Shown here piece by piece: positions 1-7,468 of a DNA stretch of 15,777 nucleotides. Numbering within the stretch: position 1 is the first letter of the stretch; every line of letters begins with the position of its first letter. Source of the stretch: Gammaproteobacteria bacterium (GTDB taxonomy: Bacteria > Pseudomonadota > Gammaproteobacteria > Pseudomonadales > Pseudomonadaceae); the NCBI GenBank assembly GCA_012800475.1, contig JAAZJF010000116.1, positions 1 through 15,777 on the forward strand, given 5' to 3'. The notes under the pieces are model-generated. The model did not search any database and was not told the DNA's origin. It saw only the letters and a program-made list of their open reading frames with translations. Made by a program: the position numbers and the translations under genes.

Positions 1-377
1 ACTTCCCAGTTGCCTAAGTGGCTGGTAATCCCGACCACGCCTTTACCGCTGGCTAAGGCCTGCTCTAAGACTTCCAGCCCTTCAACTTCGCGCACATAGG
101 TTAAGGTTTTTTCTGGTGGCCAAATCCATGCGCAGGCACTTTCGGTAAATGATTTAGCAATGCCCTTAAGGCTACGCGCTGTAAGTTGGTCGACTTCGGC
201 CGCGCTCAGCTCAGGGAAGCAGTGACTGATATTGATACGCGCAATATCGCGTGAACGACTGGGTATTTTCCACATCAGCCAACCGACAGCACCACCTAAA
301 GCTTGCACGCCACGCCACGGCAGTAGTGCAATCAGTTTTAAGACACCCAGTGCCAGCTTGCCTTTTAAAGCTTCCAC
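1..377 (-). CDS. LpxL/HtrB-family lipid A acyltransferase, N-terminal part (cut by window edge)
   Basis: I translated this partial gene directly from the minus strand. It gives 125 complete codons with no stop and runs off the left edge. It opens with a hydrophobic N-terminal segment (about residues 8-36), then a region typical of the LpxL/LpxM/HtrB family (SRSRDIARINISHCFPELS, residues 40-58). It ends with GVVGITSHLGNWE, which contains the H-x4-E acyltransferase motif (H120, E125). Family members are inner-membrane enzymes that transfer a secondary acyl chain to Kdo2-lipid A at the cytoplasmic face. I chose the GTG start because a GAGG Shine-Dalgarno lies 6 nt upstream; there is no in-frame ATG nearby. 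It lies 71 nt downstream of rsmD on the same strand with no convincing terminator between, so it may be the last gene of the M16-rsmD operon. Which paralogue it is (lauroyl, myristoyl or hydroxylauroyl transferase) cannot be told from this fragment. Confidence 0.87.
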   Translation of the reverse strand, partial: MEALKGKLALGVLKLIALLPWRGVQALGGAVGWLMWKIPSRSRDIARINISHCFPELSAAEVDQLTARSLKGIAKSFTESACAWIWPPEKTLTYVREVEGLEVLEQALASGKGVVGITSHLGNWE

Positions 378-448
378 GTATGACCTCAAAAATAGTCGCA
401 AAGGGCGTTAAGTTACTGGATTTTGCTGATTAAGTCAGCCGAAAAAAC

Positions 449-1036
449 TTAAGCCTGTTTTTGCCACAGCGCATAGTGCACTTGGCCCGTATGTTTTTCA
501 CGATGCAAGCGCCACGTGCTGGGCACGCCTAAACTAGAGGGTGACTGCTCGCTTTCGGTATAAACCCACGCACGATCATTAAGCCACTGCTGGCTGTCCA
601 GCAGCTGGCAGGTCTGGATCAGTAAATCCTGATGAAAGGGCGGATCGAGTAGCACAATATCAAAACCGCTGGTGGCGTTGTGGCTTAAGTATTCCAAGGA
701 ATTAACGTGTAAGGCTTGAGCATTGTCACAATTTAATAGGGCTAAATTACTGCGTAAATTGTGAATGGCTTGAGCGTGTAGATCCAAGGCTAAACCTGTG
801 CTGGCACCGCGTGACAGTGCTTCCAAAAATAGCGCCCCGCTACCGGCAAAAGCATCGAGAACCCGCGCACCTTGGATATAGGGCGCAAGCCAATTAAACA
901 GTGTTTCACGCACGCGATCGGGTGTAGGACGCAAGCCCGGTGCATCAGGCACCGTGAGCTTACGTGAACGCCACTGCCCACCAATAATGCGTACTTGGCT
1001 GTTACCGCCAGAGGTCGAGGACGATTGCTTGGCCAT
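449..1036 (-). CDS. rsmD: 16S rRNA (guanine(966)-N(2))-methyltransferase RsmD
   Basis: The 195-residue protein matches the usual length of RsmD, which methylates N2 of G966 in 16S rRNA in the assembled 30S subunit using S-adenosylmethionine. Seen in order: the family N-terminal motif RIIGGQWRSRKL (residues 16-27), RPTPDRVRETLFNW (36-49), the SAM-binding motif I VLDAFAGSG (59-67) and the catalytic DPPF motif of N2-guanine/N6-adenine methyltransferases (131-134). The first ten residues are a Ser-rich extension. The start codon overlaps the stop of the upstream M16 gene by one base (TGATG), implying translational coupling. The visible Shine-Dalgarno (GGAG) is rather far, about 11 nt upstream. 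Identity is firm from the motifs and from its place behind two M16 peptidases. Confidence 0.95.
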   Translation of the reverse strand: MAKQSSSTSGGNSQVRIIGGQWRSRKLTVPDAPGLRPTPDRVRETLFNWLAPYIQGARVLDAFAGSGALFLEALSRGASTGLALDLHAQAIHNLRSNLALLNCDNAQALHVNSLEYLSHNATSGFDIVLLDPPFHQDLLIQTCQLLDSQQWLNDRAWVYTESEQSPSSLGVPSTWRLHREKHTGQVHYALWQKQA

Positions 1037-2502
1037 CAGTGCTGACGCTCCACAGGTGCATCTTGCTCCGCCCGCTCGACTGCGTCGGGTAAAGGCAGTT
1101 GCTCTACAGTCGGACCTGCAGTGACCACCACCAGCTGCTCAGGATTGAGGTGACGTTTAAAAGCGGCATGCACATCCTCGACACTGAGGTTTTGCAGGTC
1201 TTGCATAAAATCATCCATCCAGGTCAGCGGCATATCGTAAAAGCCAATTGCTGCCAGCTGCCCAACAATAGCTGCGTTACTGGCGGCGCTGAGTGGGAAG
1301 CTGCCTAAGCTTTCACGTTTAGCTTTGGCTAGCTCTTCAGCGGTTGGACCCTTGTCGATGTAATCACGCAATAAATCTTGCACCAGCTCTAAAGTGACTT
1401 CACTGAGTTGCGCACGGGTTTGCACATTAATCATAAAGGGCCCAGAGGCTTGCATCGGGCTGAAGCTGGAATAAATGCCGTATGTCAGGCCGCGTTTTTC
1501 GCGCACTTCTTCCATTAAGCGTGTCCCGAAACCGCCTCCGCCGAGAATCTGATTGCCTAAAAACAAGGCGGGATAGTCAGGGTCGCCACGTTTCACCGCC
1601 AGTTGCGCTAACAATATGTGAGTTTGCGTGGAGGGGTGTTCGATATGAGTTTTTGATGCAAGGCTGGCTTTTGGCGCAACAGTCATAGCGGCAGCACGAC
1701 CGCGTGGTAAACGGGCGGAGACTTTCTCACTGATGGCTTTGGCCTGCTCCAGCGTTAAATCACCCACCAAAGCAATTTGAGCATTGCTGGCGTTGTAGTA
1801 CGTGCGGTGAAAATTTTGTAACTGCTGGCGAGTAATGCGAGGCACTGACTGTGCATCACCTGAGCTGGGCTTGGCGTAAGGGTGCGTGCCATACAGTTGC
1901 TCAAATAATGCTAAGGATGCCAGTTTGCCTGGGTCTTGTTTTTGGTATTCAAAACCGGCCAATAATTGGTTTTTAATTCGCGCTAAGGAGGCTGCGGGGA
2001 AACTGGGCTGCGCCGCTATATTGCTGAATAATTCCAGAGCCGGTGCGCTGAGCTTTGCATCGCTTAAGCTGCGCAAACTCACCACCGCCATATCGCGGTA
2101 AGAACCACTGGAGAAATTAGCGCCTAAATCTTCAAAGCGTGTCGCAATCTCGCCTGCATCTAAATTGCCGGTACCTTCATCGAGCATCGCGCTGGTTAAG
2201 CTGGCTAAACCTGAGTGTTGCTGATCTTTACTGCTGCCTGCAGCGAAGGTTAAACGTAAATCAAACATGGGTAATTCAGGCGCGGCCATAAATAGCACTT
2301 TGGTACCTGCACTGGTGCGCCATTCTTGAATGTCTAAGGTGCGCGTGACGGGATCTTGTTTGGCCAGTGCCGCTAAGCTGCTAACACGCTGCTCAACTGT
2401 GTTGCTGTGCGTTGTGCCGGGGCTATTTAAGCTGCTGCAACCGGCGGCAACCAATAGGGCGGTGCTCAGGACACTGGCACTTAATACACGCAGAACCATC
2501 AT
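1036..2502 (-). CDS. M16-family zinc-protease homologue, lipoprotein, non-catalytic partner
   Basis: This 488-residue protein belongs to the insulinase/M16 family (two M16 repeats). It starts with a lipoprotein signal peptide ending in a lipobox-like LVAAGC with Cys22, so it is probably anchored to an envelope membrane facing the periplasm. At the place where active members carry HxxEH it reads SGLASLTSAM, so both zinc histidines and the catalytic glutamate are missing. The C-terminal half keeps GGGGFGTRLMEEVREKRGLTYG, the Arg/Tyr region that in two-subunit M16 enzymes is supplied by the non-catalytic subunit. The gene overlaps the upstream catalytic M16 gene by 4 nt (ATGA) and has a strong Shine-Dalgarno (GGAGG, 7 nt spacing), so the two are very likely co-expressed and form a heterodimer. 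The natural substrate is unknown; the heterodimer is inferred from known M16B pairs. Confidence 0.9.
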   Translation of the reverse strand: MMVLRVLSASVLSTALLVAAGCSSLNSPGTTHSNTVEQRVSSLAALAKQDPVTRTLDIQEWRTSAGTKVLFMAAPELPMFDLRLTFAAGSSKDQQHSGLASLTSAMLDEGTGNLDAGEIATRFEDLGANFSSGSYRDMAVVSLRSLSDAKLSAPALELFSNIAAQPSFPAASLARIKNQLLAGFEYQKQDPGKLASLALFEQLYGTHPYAKPSSGDAQSVPRITRQQLQNFHRTYYNASNAQIALVGDLTLEQAKAISEKVSARLPRGRAAAMTVAPKASLASKTHIEHPSTQTHILLAQLAVKRGDPDYPALFLGNQILGGGGFGTRLMEEVREKRGLTYGIYSSFSPMQASGPFMINVQTRAQLSEVTLELVQDLLRDYIDKGPTAEELAKAKRESLGSFPLSAASNAAIVGQLAAIGFYDMPLTWMDDFMQDLQNLSVEDVHAAFKRHLNPEQLVVVTAGPTVEQLPLPDAVERAEQDAPVERQH

Positions 2503-3839
2503 GGACGTGCCTCCTCAGGGTAAACATAGGCGGTGGTGAGTCGGGTTTTGCTAAAGAATTTTTTCGCAGCGGCTTGAATATCGGCAGGTGTTACAGCTGA
2601 CAAAGCGGCAAGATCGTCCTCTTGAATGCGCCATGACAGGCCGACCGTTTCCAGCTGGCCTATAAGGGTCGCTTGGCTGGTAATGGAATCTTGCGCGTAG
2701 ACTTCGGCTGCGACGACTTGTGCGCGCACGCGGGCTAGCTCAGCGGCGCTGGGCGGATGATCTTGCAATTGCTTGAGCTGCTGCCAGAGACCTGTTTCAA
2801 CATCAGAAATGTTTTTACCTTTTTGCACGTTGGGTGTAGCCGAGAGCACAAATAAGCTATCGCCACGCGAGAAGGCGTTGTACCAGGCTGAAGCACCGGC
2901 CACCAACTCTTGCTTGCGCACCAATTGTGTGGGAATACGGCTGCTGCTACCGCCATCCAATAAAGCAGAAATTAAACGTAAAGCATGCACCTCAGTGGCA
3001 TTCGTGCTGCTGGTGAGACTCGGCACATTAAAGCCCATCATCACGCTGGGTAATTGGGTTTTTAAATATAAAGTCATACTGCGCTCGCCTGGCTCATCCA
3101 ACTCTAGAGGTTGCTTAACCGCCGGAATAGGGCGTGCAGGGATATCAGCAAAGTAGCGGGTGACTAAGGTTTTGACTTCAGCAGGTTGTACATCGCCCAC
3201 AATCACCAAGGTGGCGTTATTGGGGGCATACCAACGCTCATGCCAGTCGCGCAAATCAGCGATGGTCATGCGATCCAGGTCATGCATCCAACCGATGGTC
3301 GGAATATGGTAACCACTGGCGGGGTAGGCTAAGGCTTTAAAACGCTCATAAGCTAAGCCACTGGGGCGGTCATCGGTGCGCATGCGTCGCTCTTCCTTGA
3401 TGACTTCAATTTCGCGCACAAATTCATCTTCTGGCAAAGTCAGGCTGGCCAAGCGATCGGCTTCCATTTCTAACGCCACTTCAAGGCGATCACGGGCGAG
3501 CACTTGGTAATACGCGGTGTAGTCGTCACTGGTAAAGGCGTTTTCTTGCGCGCCCAGCTCACGTAAAATACGCGATGATTCACCTGGGCCTAATTTGCTG
3601 CTACCTTTAAACATCATATGTTCCAGCGCATGGGCTAAGCCCGTACTGCCTGGGCTTTCGTAACTTGAGCCGACTTTATACCAAAGTTGGCTGACAACAA
3701 CGGGTGCGCGATGATCTTCGCGAACGATCACCTTCAATCCGTTGTCTAAACTGAATTCAGTGGTTGCGCTTTGTGCAACAGCGGGTGTGATAAATGTGCT
3801 GGATAGAAATAGGGCGATGTAACCTAAGTATATTTTCAT
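2499..3839 (-). CDS. M16-family zinc metallopeptidase, secreted catalytic subunit
   Basis: A 446-residue M16B-type peptidase with a Sec signal peptide at residues 1-22 (MKIYLGYIALFLSSTFITPAVA) and probable cleavage after AVA. The inverted zinc motif HALEH (residues 70-74) is intact, and a Glu-rich segment near residue 150 (IEVIKEERR) supplies the third zinc ligand expected about 76 residues later. The C-terminal half has LLDGGSSSRIPTQLVRKQEL but not the full R...Y signature, which the neighbouring lipoprotein retains. Such enzymes degrade or process small proteins or peptides in the periplasm; the target here is unknown. It is the first gene of the leftward unit, with AAGG 7 nt before its ATG, and it diverges from ftsY across a 147-bp regulatory region. 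Confidence 0.93.
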   Translation of the reverse strand: MKIYLGYIALFLSSTFITPAVAQSATTEFSLDNGLKVIVREDHRAPVVVSQLWYKVGSSYESPGSTGLAHALEHMMFKGSSKLGPGESSRILRELGAQENAFTSDDYTAYYQVLARDRLEVALEMEADRLASLTLPEDEFVREIEVIKEERRMRTDDRPSGLAYERFKALAYPASGYHIPTIGWMHDLDRMTIADLRDWHERWYAPNNATLVIVGDVQPAEVKTLVTRYFADIPARPIPAVKQPLELDEPGERSMTLYLKTQLPSVMMGFNVPSLTSSTNATEVHALRLISALLDGGSSSRIPTQLVRKQELVAGASAWYNAFSRGDSLFVLSATPNVQKGKNISDVETGLWQQLKQLQDHPPSAAELARVRAQVVAAEVYAQDSITSQATLIGQLETVGLSWRIQEDDLAALSAVTPADIQAAAKKFFSKTRLTTAYVYPEEARP

Positions 3840-3882
3840 AGAAGAACCTTTAAAACTGCGCGCTGAGTTTAGCTACCAAGTG

Positions 3883-3897
3883 CCTAGAAGTGCTAGG
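3883..3897. repeat. Small inverted repeat CCTAG-N5-CTAGG in the M16 leader
   Basis: CCTAG (3883-3887) and CTAGG (3893-3897) can pair with a 5-nt loop. The same stretch can also be read as two near-direct copies of AAGTGC(C)TAG. It lies 43-58 nt upstream of the M16 ATG, probably in its 5' leader. The role is unknown, and a stem this short can occur by chance. Confidence 0.35.
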
Positions 3898-3907
3898 ATA
3901 CGCAACC

Positions 3908-3913
3908 ATTTTA
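3908..3913 (-). promoter_or_regulatory. Candidate -10 element (TAAAAT) for the M16 operon
   Basis: Read on the minus strand, TAAAAT matches the sigma-70 -10 consensus at five of six positions and lies about 70 nt upstream of the M16 start. The best -35 at 16-bp spacing is GCCACA, which matches only the last three consensus bases. The call rests mainly on the A+T-rich -10 in a divergent intergenic region. Confidence 0.35.
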
Positions 3914-3924
3914 TTAACAACCAT

Positions 3925-3958
3925 ATCTGTGTGGCATTTACTGTAAATCAATACAGAT
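3925..3958. promoter_or_regulatory. Concentric dyad between divergent M16 and ftsY units (possible operator)
   Basis: Outer arms ATCTGT (3925-3930) and ACAGAT (3953-3958) enclose inner arms ATTTAC (3936-3941) and GTAAAT (3943-3948). Both pairs share essentially the same centre near 3942. The element lies 29-62 nt before the ftsY start, where ftsY promoter or operator sites would be expected. It could bind a dimeric or tetrameric regulator, or form a weak RNA hairpin. No regulator can be named from the sequence. Confidence 0.45.
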
Positions 3959-3986
3959 GTGGTGAACTGCTGAGAAAGCCTTTTCT

Positions 3987-5660
3987 ATGTTTGGTTCCGG
4001 CGACGACAAAAAATCAAAGCAAGCAGCGCCAGACGCTGATTCCCACGTATCGACTGATGTGCAGGAGGAGGCCGCGCCTGTTAAAAAAGGCCTGTTCTCT
4101 TGGTTTGGCCGTAAAAAATCCCAGCCTAAAGCTGAACAGCCCCAGGTTCCTGAAGTTGAGCAGGAGGCTGAAGACGATGAAGCTGTTACTGCTCCTGAGA
4201 CGGCTGCCGTAGAGTCTGCTCCAACTGCAGAGCCACCAGTGGATGAACCTGTAGCCGCTGAGCCGCTTGAGCCACCTGCACCTACAGCAGCGCCGTTGAT
4301 GGCTGAGCCCGCAGAACCTATTGAAGCTGCTGAAGCTGTCACAGAACCAGAGCCCATTCCTGAACCCGTCGTTGCAGCGCCTGATGTAGCAGCAACCAGC
4401 ACGGACACTGCAGTTGAGCCTCAGGCTGAACCTGCGCCGCTTGATGAAGTCCCTGCAGCTGTTGCTGTCGCACTGACAACGGATGCGCAGAGTGTTCCAG
4501 CGCGCCCATCACGTTTTAATCTGTCGGTCGGTCGTGAAGTGGGTGCACCGGTGGCTGCGCCGACTCCTGCTGTAGAACCAGAGCCCGAACTTGCACCCGA
4601 GCCTGCGCAGGTTATTGAGCCAGAACCAAAAACAGAACCTAAGGTCGAGGAGCCGAGTGCTGATGTTGATACTCAAGACGCTCCTTTAGCGGCGAATTTA
4701 GCCGGACAAAGCAAGCCGCAAGGCAATAAACTCGGTTGGTTTGCGCGTCTGAAGCAAGGCTTAGCCAAAACCAGTTCCAGCCTTGGCGATGGCATGGCCA
4801 GCCTGTTCCTAGGCAAAAAAGAAATTGATGATGATCTGCTCGAAGAGCTGGAAACACGCTTATTGACTGCCGATGTGGGCATGGAAGCAACCACCGCCAT
4901 TATGAATAATCTGACGCGGCGTGTGGCACGTAAAGAGTTGGCTGATAGCGGCGCTTTATACCAAGCGTTGCAAGTTGAAATGACAGAGTTGCTGCGCCCC
5001 GTTGAGCAGCCGATGGTGATCTCCACCGAGAAAAAACCTCACGTTATTTTAGTGATAGGTGTCAATGGTGCCGGTAAGACGACCACGATTGGTAAGTTAG
5101 CCCAGCGCCTGCAAAACGAAGGTAAAAAAGTGATGTTGGCCGCAGGTGATACGTTCCGCGCGGCGGCCGTTGAGCAGTTGCAAGTCTGGGGTGAGCGCAA
5201 TAAGATTCCAGTGATTGCCCAACACACAGGTGCGGATTCTGCATCGGTCATTTTTGATGCGGTGCAAGCTGCACAATCGCGTGGTATCGATGTTTTAATT
5301 GCTGACACCGCAGGGCGCTTGCACACCAAAGACAACTTGATGGAAGAGTTGCGTAAAGTCGCACGGGTGATGGGGCGCTTGGACGATAGCGCGCCTCATG
5401 AAGTATTGCTCGTGCTGGATGCCGGTACCGGACAAAATGCGATCAACCAAACTCGCCACTTTAATGAAACCATTCCTGTCACCGGTTTAGCTTTAACTAA
5501 GCTGGATGGTACGGCGAAAGGCGGCGTGATTTTTGCACTGGCCAAGCACTTCCAAATCCCAGTGCGCTATATCGGTGTGGGTGAGGGGATTGATGATTTA
5601 CGTGATTTCGTTGCGGATGATTTTGTGAAAGCATTGTTCGCCGAGAAGGATGCGCAATGA
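3987..5660 (+). CDS. ftsY: Signal recognition particle receptor FtsY
   Basis: FtsY is the GTPase that receives SRP-bound ribosomes at the inner membrane and hands nascent membrane proteins to SecYEG. The protein has 557 residues. It starts MFGSGDDKK, followed by a basic amphipathic segment KKGLFSWFGRKK (33-44). A long Glu/Pro/Ala-rich acidic A domain runs to about 240. The N domain begins with a second amphipathic stretch (NKLGWFARLKQGLAK, 247-261), then the G domain: G1 GVNGAGKT (358-365), DTFRAAA (388-394), DTAGR (440-444), TKLDG (504-508) and GVGEGIDDL (530-538). The NG domain is standard and the A domain is long. The chosen ATG gives the family N-terminus, although its Shine-Dalgarno (GAGA, 11 nt away) is weak. 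Its stop overlaps the ftsE ATG by 4 nt, so it heads the ftsYEX operon. Confidence 0.98.
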   Translation: MFGSGDDKKSKQAAPDADSHVSTDVQEEAAPVKKGLFSWFGRKKSQPKAEQPQVPEVEQEAEDDEAVTAPETAAVESAPTAEPPVDEPVAAEPLEPPAPTAAPLMAEPAEPIEAAEAVTEPEPIPEPVVAAPDVAATSTDTAVEPQAEPAPLDEVPAAVAVALTTDAQSVPARPSRFNLSVGREVGAPVAAPTPAVEPEPELAPEPAQVIEPEPKTEPKVEEPSADVDTQDAPLAANLAGQSKPQGNKLGWFARLKQGLAKTSSSLGDGMASLFLGKKEIDDDLLEELETRLLTADVGMEATTAIMNNLTRRVARKELADSGALYQALQVEMTELLRPVEQPMVISTEKKPHVILVIGVNGAGKTTTIGKLAQRLQNEGKKVMLAAGDTFRAAAVEQLQVWGERNKIPVIAQHTGADSASVIFDAVQAAQSRGIDVLIADTAGRLHTKDNLMEELRKVARVMGRLDDSAPHEVLLVLDAGTGQNAINQTRHFNETIPVTGLALTKLDGTAKGGVIFALAKHFQIPVRYIGVGEGIDDLRDFVADDFVKALFAEKDAQ

Positions 5661-6325
5661 TTCGATTTGAGCAGGTCGAGAAACGCTACCCCAATGGTCA
5701 TGTCGGTTTGCATGAGTTGAGCTTTCGTGTGCGCCGTGGTGAATTTTTGTTTGTTACCGGCCACTCCGGTGCAGGTAAAAGTACCATGCTGCGACTGTTG
5801 TTAGCAATGGAGCGTCCCACGGGCGGTAAGTTGCTCTTAGCTGGGCAAGATTTAGCTAAAATCAGTAACTCACAGATTCCTTTTCTGCGCCGTCAAATTG
5901 GTGTTGTCTTTCAAAATCATCAGCTCTTGTTTGATCGCAGTGTGTTTGCCAATGTGGCCTTGCCTTTACAGATTTTAGGTTTGCCACAAGATGAAATTAA
6001 CCAGCGTGTGAGCTTAGCGCTGGAGCGTGTCAGCCTGAAAGAGAAAGCCCTGCAAGCTCCAGCGGATTTATCCACAGGCCAGCAGCAACGGGTGGGTATT
6101 GCTCGCGCCATTGTGCATCAGCCGGCATTGTTGTTAGCCGATGAGCCGACCGGTAACTTAGACCCGCGTTTAGCGGCTGAAATTATGTCTGTTTTTGAAG
6201 ATATCAATCAATTGGGTACCACCGTTTTAATTGCCAGTCATGATTTGGCATTAATAGCGCGTATGCGTCAGCGGATGTTGACCCTACAACGTGGCCGTTT
6301 AATTGGCGATGGGGAGGCTGTTTAA
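5657..6325 (+). CDS. ftsE: Cell division ATP-binding protein FtsE
   Basis: FtsE is the cytoplasmic ATPase of FtsEX, an ABC-type complex that joins the Z-ring and couples ATP hydrolysis to activation of periplasmic peptidoglycan hydrolases during septation. The 222-residue sequence shows Walker A GHSGAGKS (35-42), the Q-loop (IGVVFQ, Gln86), the signature LSTGQQQRV (138-146; Thr replaces the first Gly of the usual LSGGQ form), Walker B LLLADE (158-163) with PTGNLD, and the H-loop His195 (ASHD). Length is normal. It overlaps ftsY by 4 nt, has AAGGA 6 nt before its ATG, and overlaps ftsX by 1 nt, so stoichiometric co-translation with FtsX is likely. Confidence 0.98.
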   Translation: MIRFEQVEKRYPNGHVGLHELSFRVRRGEFLFVTGHSGAGKSTMLRLLLAMERPTGGKLLLAGQDLAKISNSQIPFLRRQIGVVFQNHQLLFDRSVFANVALPLQILGLPQDEINQRVSLALERVSLKEKALQAPADLSTGQQQRVGIARAIVHQPALLLADEPTGNLDPRLAAEIMSVFEDINQLGTTVLIASHDLALIARMRQRMLTLQRGRLIGDGEAV

Positions 6326-7341
6326 TGTGTGCTGCACGGATCACGCCTGACCAACCGGGTGAGCGCGTTGGCGCCACCACCAAGAATCAAGTCGCAACCA
6401 GCCTTTCAGATACCCGAGGTTTTCGTCATCAATTGCGCGCTTGGATCGAAAACCATCGTGCCAGTTGCAGCGACAGTATCAGCCGTTTGGTGCGCCAACC
6501 CTTAGGTAGTTTTTTCACCTGTTTGGTGATGGCAGTGGCTTTAAGCCTGCCGATGGGTTTAGCGTTATTGCTCGAAAATGTCAGCCAGTTGGGCGGATCA
6601 TGGCAGCGTGCTGCGCAGATTTCGTTATTTTTAGAGCTGGACGCAGGCGACACCTACGGTGAAATGCTGCGTGAGAAAATTGCTGAGCATGAGCATGTCA
6701 GCGAGGCGCAGTGGATCAGTCGTGAACAGGCGCTGGCGGAGTTTCAAGAGCAATCAGGACTTGGTGATGCTTTGCGCGAGTTACCTGATAACCCCTTGCC
6801 GGGCAGTATTTTAGTGACACCCGAACTGATTGATAAAGACACCTTAGTGCTGTTGCTCGATGAGCTCAAAAGCTTGCCTCAGGTGCAGCATGCGCAGTTG
6901 GATTTGATGTGGATTGAGCGTTTAGCGGCCATTTTACAGATGGGTGAGCATTTTATCTTTGCCTTATCGGTGCTGCTGATTGCTGCGTTGTTATTGGTGG
7001 TGGGTAATACCATTCGCCTGCATATTGAAAACCGCCGTATTGAAATTGAAGTCATTAAGTTGGTCGGTGGTACAGACGGCTACGTACGCCGCCCATTTTT
7101 ATATATGGGTGTGCTCTATGGCTTAGCGGGCGGTATTTTAGCTTGGCTGTTATTGGCCTTTGGTTTGGAATGGCTGAACGAGTCCGTGGTGCAGCTGGCG
7201 CAGCTGTACGGCAGTGACTTTAGCTTATCGGGCGTGCCACTCGAAGATGGCTTTTCGTTATTATTTGGTGCAGTATTGCTAGGTTACATCGGTGCTTGGT
7301 TAGCTGTTGCACGGCATTTGCGCGAATTGTCACCGCGCTAG
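6325..7341 (+). CDS. ftsX: Cell division protein FtsX (membrane subunit of FtsEX)
   Basis: FtsX is the inner-membrane partner of FtsE; its periplasmic loop recruits and activates a cell-wall hydrolase regulator at the division site. The 338-residue protein has a cytoplasmic N-terminal region of about 60 residues, a first membrane segment at about 62-84, and a large periplasmic domain of about 120 residues (85-205). Three further membrane segments follow at about 209-228, 257-279 and 309-329, a typical FtsX layout. The cytoplasmic loop RRIEIEVIKLVGGTDGYVRRPF (238-259) is the conserved coupling region of this family. The start overlaps the ftsE stop (TAATG) and has a strong GGAGG 7 nt upstream. 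A hairpin follows the stop, but it has no T tract. Confidence 0.97.
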   Translation: MCAARITPDQPGERVGATTKNQVATSLSDTRGFRHQLRAWIENHRASCSDSISRLVRQPLGSFFTCLVMAVALSLPMGLALLLENVSQLGGSWQRAAQISLFLELDAGDTYGEMLREKIAEHEHVSEAQWISREQALAEFQEQSGLGDALRELPDNPLPGSILVTPELIDKDTLVLLLDELKSLPQVQHAQLDLMWIERLAAILQMGEHFIFALSVLLIAALLLVVGNTIRLHIENRRIEIEVIKLVGGTDGYVRRPFLYMGVLYGLAGGILAWLLLAFGLEWLNESVVQLAQLYGSDFSLSGVPLEDGFSLLFGAVLLGYIGAWLAVARHLRELSPR

Positions 7342-7346
7342 TCAAT

Positions 7347-7365
7347 AGCCTGATTAAAACAGGCT
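7347..7365 (+). terminator. Weak hairpin after ftsX without a T tract
   Basis: AGCCTG (7347-7352) and CAGGCT (7360-7365) form a 6-bp perfect stem with a 7-nt A/T loop, starting 6 nt after the ftsX stop. It is followed by GTGCGCC rather than T residues, so it is not a classic intrinsic terminator. It may protect the ftsX 3' end or cause partial attenuation before rpoH. Confidence 0.3.
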
Positions 7366-7394
7366 GTGCGCCTTATCTTGCAGCGCAATACGTG

Positions 7395-7421
7395 GAACTT
7401 TAAGGCACAATCACCATCTTA
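7395..7421 (+). promoter_or_regulatory. Sigma-E/AlgU-type promoter upstream of rpoH
   Basis: GAACTT (7395-7400) is an exact match to the -35 element of extracytoplasmic sigma-E/AlgU promoters. After a 16-bp spacer comes TCTTA (7417-7421), close to the -10 consensus TCTGA. It lies about 50-75 nt upstream of the rpoH start. Sigma-E control of rpoH is established in E. coli and reported in Pseudomonas, which supports the call. It would link envelope stress to the cytoplasmic heat-shock sigma factor. Confidence 0.7.
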
Positions 7422-7468
7422 TATACAATAGTATTATTTAAGAAGTTGTCACCCGTTGGAGGAAATTT

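Noticed and set aside
251..433. 60-codon plus-strand frame at the left end
   Set aside because: It lies opposite the acyltransferase gene, which has a clear family motif; no ribosome-binding site or recognisable domain.
425..439. GCTGA-TTAAG-TCAGC hairpin between rsmD and the acyltransferase gene as a terminator
   Set aside because: Only a 5-bp stem, and in neither direction is it followed by a T run (A residues or mixed bases follow).
3938..4408. 156-codon open frame antisense to the start of ftsY, rich in Ser, Gly and Ala
   Set aside because: It is the mirror of the Glu/Pro/Ala-rich ftsY A domain; repetitive GCx/GAx codons leave the opposite strand open. It has no family features.
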